Assembly (NCBI GenBank): GCA_023255765.1
Contig: JAGDVT010000011.1
Location: 1 to 7,033 of the forward strand
Source of the DNA: Candidatus Paceibacter sp.
GTDB lineage: Bacteria; Patescibacteriota; Minisyncoccia; UBA6257; HR35
DNA length: 7,033 bases
Reading direction: 5' to 3'
The notes under the pieces are model-generated. The model saw only the letters and a list, made by a program, of their open reading frames with translations, was not told the origin of the DNA and searched no databases. A program made the position numbers and the translations under genes. Positions 1-5,100 of this stretch are shown in pieces. Numbering within the stretch: position 1 is the stretch's first letter; every line of letters begins with the position of its first letter.

Positions 1-135
1 GACATATGTCCTTATTAGACAAATCTTACAATACTGCGGACGTACGACGTCCGCAGCTTATTATTTTTATAGTTTGTCTTTTATGTCCTTATCATTTTAT
101 TGGGGAATCCTATGTCCAAATTATATACGTCCAAA
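1..135. repeat. GC-rich perfect hairpin embedded in ATGTCC repeats
   Basis: Bases 34-43 and 47-56 form a perfect 10-bp stem (CTGCGGACGT / ACGTCCGCAG) around a 3-base ACG loop. The stem is GC-rich in otherwise very AT-rich DNA. Around it, TATGTCCTTAT occurs twice (5-15 and 82-92), TATGTCC once more (111-117) and ACGTCCAAA at 127-135. AGACAAA (17-23) is inverted as TTTGTCT (73-79), and bases 1-10 are themselves a palindrome. No reading frame is supported. The compositional contrast and nested inverted repeats suggest a REP-like or MITE-like element, or the end of an insertion sequence. A terminator for a plus-strand gene left of the window is the alternative, since a moderately T-rich stretch follows the stem. 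The hairpin is directly visible; its nature is inference. Confidence 0.55.
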
Positions 136-138
136 TAA

Positions 139-182
139 TAAAATTTAATTTCTCAATTTCTTAAGAAATTCAGAAATTAAAA
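139..182. repeat. Palindromic element, copy A
   Basis: This AT-only-style palindrome is centred between 162 and 163. The inner 16 bases (155-170) are perfectly self-complementary, and pairing continues out to 141/184 with mismatches only at 154/171 and 143/182. Its core aligns without gaps to copy B (461-505), 28 of 34 positions being identical from 149-182 against 472-505. The flanking TAAAATTT is also shared if one 1-base indel is allowed. It lies directly upstream of the antitoxin remnant and may have disrupted that gene's 5' part. Confidence 0.6.
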
Positions 183-199
183 TTCTCACAAATATCTAG

Positions 200-277
200 C
201 AATTTTCTGTTGGATTAAGAAAAATAATTAAAAGAAATGAATAAAAAATTTGTTCTCTTGAAGATTTAAAAATTTAA
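200..277 (+). pseudogene. Remnant of a type II antitoxin C-terminus (Phd/YefM- or RelB-like)
   Basis: In the frame starting at 200 the translation runs QFSVGLRKIIKRNE, stop (TAA 242-244), then KICSLEDLKI and a final TAA at 275-277. The pattern of a basic/amphipathic helix followed by a SLEDL-type tail resembles the C-terminal end of small antitoxins that neutralise RelE/ParE toxins. The final TAA shares its last base with the ATG of the toxin remnant (TAATG), a junction typical of toxin-antitoxin operons. An in-frame TAG at 197-199 and the internal TAA show that the gene is dead. The DNA-binding N-terminus is not recognisable; the frame stays open back to about 149, through palindrome copy A, without a convincing start. 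The family call rests on short similarity plus position, so it is tentative. Confidence 0.45.
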
Positions 278-463
278 TGGAAAGTTGACAAATAAAACTT
301 ACTAAAACTGCTTTTGATGATTTCTAAAAACTCAATAAGTCTATAACTAAATCAATTAGAATAATTTATTCAATTGATCGGGAAAAATAAAATAATTTTT
401 ATTTTAGCTATTGGGCATAGAAGAGATGTTTATAAAATTAGAGGAGTTAAATTTATTAATTAA
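277..463 (+). pseudogene. Degraded RelE/ParE-family toxin
   Basis: Two recognisable ends of a RelE/ParE-superfamily toxin remain. From the ATG at 277 the frame reads MES, TGA (286-288), QIKLTKTAFDDF, TAA (325-327), KLNKSITKSI; this resembles the N-terminal strand and helix of the family. It then passes directly into RIIYSIDREK and, after a one-base shift at 388, KIIFILAIGHRRDVYKI, ending at TAA 461-463. The pair YRIIYSID and AIGHRRDVYK is the hallmark C-terminal half of these roughly 80-90 residue mRNA-interferase or gyrase-targeting toxins. The middle of the domain is missing, so the gene carries two nonsense codons, an internal deletion and a frameshift, and cannot make an active toxin. Its start overlaps the antitoxin stop. 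I am confident of the toxin C-terminus and less so of the N-terminal part. Confidence 0.72.
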
Positions 464-505
464 AATTTCTTTTTCTATATTTCTATAGAAATATAGAAAT
501 TAAAA
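461..505. repeat. Palindromic element, copy B (perfect 28-nt palindrome)
   Basis: Bases 472-499 are a perfect 28-nt palindrome centred between 485 and 486 (14-base arms, no spacer). It is a diverged copy of the element at 139-182, in the same orientation as judged by the shared AGAAATTAAAA on the right side. Two of the differences keep the arms complementary: the 155/170 A-T pair of copy A is a T-A pair at 478/493, and the C/C mismatch at 154/171 is an A-T pair at 477/494. It lies 73 bases past the metG stop on the minus strand and could act as a weak transcription stop, but no U-tract follows on either strand. Confidence 0.6.
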
Positions 506-577
506 GAGCTATAAAGGAATGCTTAATAAAAAAGTTTCAAATTTAGTAAAGGATGTATTTTTATGAACCAATTTTAA
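506..577. other. Short AT-rich spacer downstream of metG
   Basis: This stretch lies between the palindromic copy B and the metG stop codon. I see no open frame of useful length, RNA gene or convincing terminator on either strand. Confidence 0.5.
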
Positions 578-2017
578 TTATTTATAAAAAGGAGCGAAAG
601 TTATTTTTTTATTAATAAAAATATTATCCTTAATTTCAAGCTCATTTTTAACTTTCCCAACTGTTTCAGGTATAAGCGGTTCATAAATTCTTAAAATTAA
701 CAAAAGAGCCTCTATCAAACTTGATAAATCCTCTAAATTTTTGCTTTCCCATATTCTTTTATGATCTATTAGTTGATTTATTTTTCTTAAAAGCTCTAAT
801 CCTCTACTATAGGCTATATTAAATTCAAAATTATCCATTTTTTCTTTATAATTCTCGAAAATTTCATTTAATTCATTTTTTAAATAACTTTTAGTCAAAT
901 CAATTTCTTCATAATTTATTCTTTTTAAAATCCCAAATATTCTTAAAATTAAATTTGCTAAATCTTTTTTTAATATACCTTCATAAACTTCGTTAAAATG
1001 ATTCCAAGAAAAATCCCAATCATTAAAAATTGGCTGATGAGCTAAATAAAATCTAACAGCTTCATAAGGGTACTTACTTAAAAAATCTTCAGCTGAAATT
1101 ACATTGCCTAAAGTTTTAGAAATTTTTTCTCCTTCTATTGTAATATGATAATGAACAATTATATTTTCAGGTACTTTAATTTTTGCAGATAAAAGCATAG
1201 CAGGAAAATATATTGCATGGAATTTAACTATGTCTTTACCTATAAAATGATAAACTGTGCCCTTATTCCAAAATTTTTCGAACAAACTTTCATCTTTGCT
1301 TCCGAATCCTAAGCCTGTTAAATAATTTAGCAAAGCATCAAACCATACATAAATTACCTGGCTATTATCATTTTTTACAGGAATCCCCCAACCTTTACTT
1401 CTTTTAATATCTCTTGAAATACTTAAGTCTTTTATTTTACCTTCTCGAATTATATTCAATATTTCAATTTTTTTCTCGTTTGGATAAATTTTAATTTTAT
1501 CTTCTTCTATTAATTTTTTTACCTCATCCAAATATTTCGTAAGTTTAAAAAAATAATTCCTTTCTTCAAATTTTTCTAACTTTTTTTTATGAACAGGACA
1601 AATTAAATCAGGAGCCTCGCTTTCTTCATAATAACTTTCACAACTTATACAATAATAGCCATTATAATTTCCTAAATAAATATCGTCTTTGCATAAATCC
1701 CAAAATTTATAAACTCCTATTTTATGTTCTTCTGATGTCGTTCTTATAAATTTATCAAGGCTTAAATTAAATTTTTCTTTTAATTCATAAAATTCTTTAT
1801 ACTTTTCATCTACAAAATCTTTAACATTTTTCCCTCTTTCTTCAGCAGATTTTACCATTTTTATGCCATTTTCGTCGGTACCTGATTGAAAAAATACTTC
1901 ATCTCCTTTTAATCTTTTATATCTAGCAAATATATCAGCAATAATAAATTCATAAATATGTCCTATATGAGGACTATCATTAACATAAGGAATGGCTGTT
2001 GTGATAAAACTTCTCAT
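578..2017 (-). CDS. metG: Methionine--tRNA ligase, compact form
   Basis: This class I aminoacyl-tRNA synthetase charges tRNA-Met with methionine using ATP in the cytoplasm. The Rossmann catalytic core is complete: ITTAIPYVNDSPHIGH carries the HIGH signature at residues 17-20; GTDENG follows at 46-51; the zinc knuckle has C123-x2-C126 and C140-x2-H143; WFDAL is at 225-229; and the second signature is the variant KISKT (298-302) instead of KMSKS. The alpha-helical anticodon-binding domain follows from about 340. At 479 residues it ends without the C-terminal tRNA-binding/dimerisation domain of longer enzymes such as E. coli's, a compact form also seen in Thermus-type MetRS. GTDENG has Asn where many bacterial enzymes have GTDEHG. 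The ATG lies one base after the tRNA-Glu discriminator base and the next Met is residue 54, so the start is secure. The acceptor-stem GGGGGC supplies the only purine-rich stretch upstream. It is likely cotranscribed with the tRNA. Confidence 0.97.
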   Translation of the reverse strand: MRSFITTAIPYVNDSPHIGHIYEFIIADIFARYKRLKGDEVFFQSGTDENGIKMVKSAEERGKNVKDFVDEKYKEFYELKEKFNLSLDKFIRTTSEEHKIGVYKFWDLCKDDIYLGNYNGYYCISCESYYEESEAPDLICPVHKKKLEKFEERNYFFKLTKYLDEVKKLIEEDKIKIYPNEKKIEILNIIREGKIKDLSISRDIKRSKGWGIPVKNDNSQVIYVWFDALLNYLTGLGFGSKDESLFEKFWNKGTVYHFIGKDIVKFHAIYFPAMLLSAKIKVPENIIVHYHITIEGEKISKTLGNVISAEDFLSKYPYEAVRFYLAHQPIFNDWDFSWNHFNEVYEGILKKDLANLILRIFGILKRINYEEIDLTKSYLKNELNEIFENYKEKMDNFEFNIAYSRGLELLRKINQLIDHKRIWESKNLEDLSSLIEALLLILRIYEPLIPETVGKVKNELEIKDNIFINKKITFAPFYK

Positions 2018-2018
2018 A

Positions 2019-2090
2019 TGCCCCCAGCGGGATTCGAACCCGCATTTCTGCCCTGAGAAGGCAGTGTCCTTGCCCTTAGACGATGGGGGC
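2019..2090 (-). tRNA. tRNA-Glu (anticodon CTC)
   Basis: Read on the minus strand, a complete cloverleaf folds. The 7-bp acceptor stem is GCCCCCA/TGGGGGC, and the D-arm is of the GTCTAAGG...GGAC type typical of tRNA-Glu. The anticodon stem CTGCC/GGCAG encloses the loop TTCTCAG, giving anticodon CTC at 34-36 after U33. A 4-base variable loop and a T-arm GCGGG/CCCGC with loop TTCGAAT follow. The discriminator is A (2019), and CCA is not encoded, so it must be added after transcription. The gene reads GAG codons, which are rare in this AT-rich genome. Its 3' end abuts metG with one base between, so mature 3'-end formation and metG mRNA 5'-end formation would come from the same cut. Confidence 0.96.
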
Positions 2091-2099
2091 TGTGGATAA
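2091..2099 (-). promoter_or_regulatory. Perfect DnaA-box 9-mer
   Basis: The minus strand reads TTATCCACA, identical to the strongest consensus DnaA box, directly next to the 5' end of tRNA-Glu and beside a strongly AT-rich spacer. Only one perfect copy was noticed, so a replication origin is not supported. It could be a DnaA-regulated promoter element or chance. Confidence 0.3.
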
Positions 2100-2108
2100 C
2101 TTTATTAA

Positions 2109-2114
2109 AATATA
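2109..2114 (-). promoter_or_regulatory. Candidate -10 element for the tRNA-Glu/metG transcript
   Basis: The minus strand reads TATATT, ending 18 bases before the tRNA 5' end. Any promoter for the tRNA and the leaderless-looking metG must lie upstream of the tRNA, and this spacer is the nearest place. No good -35 is visible and other AT-rich hexamers would serve as well, so the position is only a candidate. Confidence 0.25.
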
Positions 2115-2117
2115 TTT

Positions 2118-2123
2118 TATAAT
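2118..2123 (+). promoter_or_regulatory. Consensus -10 (TATAAT) for the giant pilin gene
   Basis: TATAAT lies 14 bases before the ATG at 2138. A start site about 7 bases downstream of the hexamer would leave a 5' leader of roughly 8 bases or fewer. That fits the absence of any Shine-Dalgarno sequence: the bases before the ATG are AAGTTTAA. No recognisable -35 box is present. The match is exact, but in AT-only DNA such hexamers are frequent. Confidence 0.4.
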
Positions 2124-2137
2124 ATTTTTAAGTTTAA

Positions 2138-5100
2138 ATGAAAAAGGGATTTACCTTGATAGAAATACTAGCTGTTTTAGCAGGAATTGCTACTGTTGCT
2201 GGTCTTTTAATTACATTAATTAGGCCAGTAGAACTTTTCAAGTGCGCAAGAGATTCTCAGAGAATAAATGATTTACAAGCATTAAGTTCTGCTATTCAAC
2301 ATTATATAGTTTCAACAGATAATATTGATTTAGATGGTCCGTTATATCAAAATAGAGGATTTAATGAAGCTAGTCAAACTATATTTATCTCAGCCCCTTC
2401 TGATAAAGAAAATATACCAAATAATTTTACAGTTGGTACCTCAACTTGGTATATAAATTCAGTTAATTCTGTTAATTTAAAAAATATAGATGGGACAGGA
2501 TGGTTACCAATAAACTTTCAATCACTTAAAATTCGATCTATTAATATTTTACCTATAGATCCAATCAATTCATATAATTCAAAGTATTTTTACTCTTACA
2601 CATTCCATAGAGAAACAAGAACATTTGAATTAGATGCTAACTTAGAATGCGGAAAGTATAAAAAAGGTGGGAACGATGATAAAGTATCAACCGATGGAGG
2701 AGATGACCCTGATATTTATGAAGTAGGATCTAATTTGCTTATATCACCTTCTGAAATATATAATTCACAAAGAATACCAGGTTTAAAACCAAAAATAGCT
2801 GTTAGTGATATTAATATTACAATAAACACAATTTTAAACAATACATCTTCAACAAAAATTTATATATACAATTTAGGTAGCACTACATTAGCTGTTTATA
2901 ATATTACCCAAGAACCAGCTCAAGCAAGAATTTCAACTGATAAAAATTATATAATAGTATCACCCAATTCTTTTGAAGATTTAAATATAATTTGTAATGC
3001 TAAAGATTTATATGCTACAACTACCTTTTCTACTACTTTAAAATTATGGAATAATGACTACCAAAATAATCCATTTAATTTAAATGTAACTTGCAATGTA
3101 GTAACTGCTCCTAGAATATATATACCAGTAAAAGAAATTAATATAGAAACATCTATAGGTCAGGCAACAACTTCTCGTTCTTTTTATATTTATAACAAGG
3201 GCAGCTCAGACCTTCATATTACTAATATTAATCTTTATAGAGAAGAGTCAACCTCAACCTGTGCTGATTTTGTAAGCTTTAATCTTTCCTCTTCTATAAT
3301 TTCTCCTAATCAGAATGCAACATTAACTACATATGTAAATCCATCTAATTTAACTTCTAAACAAAATTTCTATTGCAAATATTATATAGAAAGCGATGAT
3401 CCTTATAGGCCTTTGCAGACAGTAAAAGTAAATATAAAAATTTATAGCCTACCAAGCCCTCCGAGAAATTTAACAGTAACTCCTGGAGATAGTCAAAATA
3501 ATTTAGCCTGGATGCAACCGGAAGATAATGGCGGCTTAGCTGTAACTGGTTATGAAGTATATGCTTCCACAACTGGCAATCCTTATAATTTAATAGCTAC
3601 TACTACAAATACTTCTTTTATACATTCAGGATTAAACAACGGGCAAATTTATTGTTATAAAGTAAGGGCATATAATAGTTTAGGGAAGGGTGGCTTTTCT
3701 AACGAAGCATGCGGTATGCCTTCTGCTACTCCATCACCTCCTCTTAATTTACAAGCTACAGCAGGAAATAAACAAGTTACTTTAATATGGAATCCTCCAA
3801 CTTCTACAGGAGGTTTAACTTTAAGTGGGTATAATATATACTACAAGAAAGAAGGAGAAACTATATATAAACTAATAAACAATACTCCTATTTCTACTAC
3901 TTCTTATGTTCATATTAATCTAACAAATTCTACTACATATTATTACTATGTAACAGCTGTTAATTCGAAAGGAGAAAGTAATCCAAGCAATATAGCCTCA
4001 GCAACTCCTAAGGGTCCTCCTACTCCACCAAGAAACTTAGGTGTGAATCCTTCTTTTACATATCTTCAATTAAATTGGGGAGCTCCTATATCTAACGAAG
4101 GATCTCCTATTTTGTTTTATAAAATTTATAAAGGGACAAGCTCACCTCCTAACACATATATAGCTTCTACAACTAATTTATCTTATACTGATTATGATGT
4201 AGCTTCTAATACATTATATTATTATCAAGTTAGCGCTGTAAATGCTATAGGAGAAAGTGAACGAAGTAATGAGGCAACTGGTCGGCTTTTAGCACCACCT
4301 TGTGCTAGCACAACATTATCATTTACAACCACTTCACCAAATATAGTTAATTTAAGCTGGACTCCTGTATATGACCCTAATGTTACAGAATTTCAAATTG
4401 TAGAAACTGCTGAAAATTATAGTAGAACAATAGCAACAACCTCTGTTTATGTAACATCTTATTCAAAAGGAGGTTTAAAGTTTGGTGTTATATATTCTTA
4501 TACCATAAGGTCTTATGGAATTAACTGTACTCCTTCATTTAGTAATACGGTTGGAGTAGTATTTTATGCTCCTCCATCTCCTCCTAAAGATTTAAAGGCT
4601 TTTGGTAGAATAAACAGAATTGATTTAGAATGGTTAAAACCAGATAGCGATAATGGAAAACCAATTTTATTTTATAAGATATATAAATCAGATAACGAAA
4701 ACGGGCCTTTTGCTTTCATTGCAACGACTTCTCCTAACCAAACTATATATTCAGATTTTGATGTTAGAATTAATCTGAGGTATTATTATTATGTAACAGC
4801 TGTTAATTCAGTAGGAGAAGGCAATCCTAGTAATATAGCAAGTGCAATCCTATTGTCACCCCCTTCTCCTCCAAGAAATCTTTCGGCAAATCCAGGTAAT
4901 TCTACTGTATATCTAACATGGGAACAACCATTAGATAATGGTGGTTCTCCTATAGTTGAATATCAAATATATAATAATGCAAATAATAGTCTGATTGCTA
5001 CAACTTCTAATCTTTCTTATACTCATACAGGTCTTACAAATGGTCTATCATATTGTTATTATGTAAAAGCAAAGAATCAACAAGGTTTAGTAAGTGATAA

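Noticed and set aside
34..80. Rho-independent terminator on the plus strand
   Set aside because: A strong stem is followed by a T-rich but interrupted stretch, and no upstream gene is visible; the surrounding repeats favour a mobile or repetitive element, though a terminator cannot be excluded.
277..463. UGA reassignment (as in Gracilibacteria/Absconditabacteria) to rescue the TGA in the toxin frame
   Set aside because: The same frame also has a TAA and a frameshift, and no in-frame TGA occurs in 1632 codons of the neighbouring gene, so a recoded UGA is not needed.
1469..1478. Calcium-binding loop like that of PilY1
   Set aside because: Asp residues fall at 1469, 1471 and 1478, which does not match the usual spacing, and the alternating hydrophobic residues suggest a beta strand.
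578..2017. C-terminally truncated metG
   Set aside because: The frame ends after a full anticodon-binding domain; compact MetRS of about 480-500 residues without the C-terminal appendage are a known normal form.
2091..2137. Replication origin
   Set aside because: Only one perfect DnaA box was noticed, with no box cluster, and no dnaA/dnaN or other origin-linked genes are present.
3357..3572. Minus-strand 71-codon open frame
   Set aside because: It lies wholly antisense to the giant pilin gene (end of the second ASH-like domain and FnIII 1), has no recognisable motif or ribosome binding site, and is best explained as a shadow of the coding strand.
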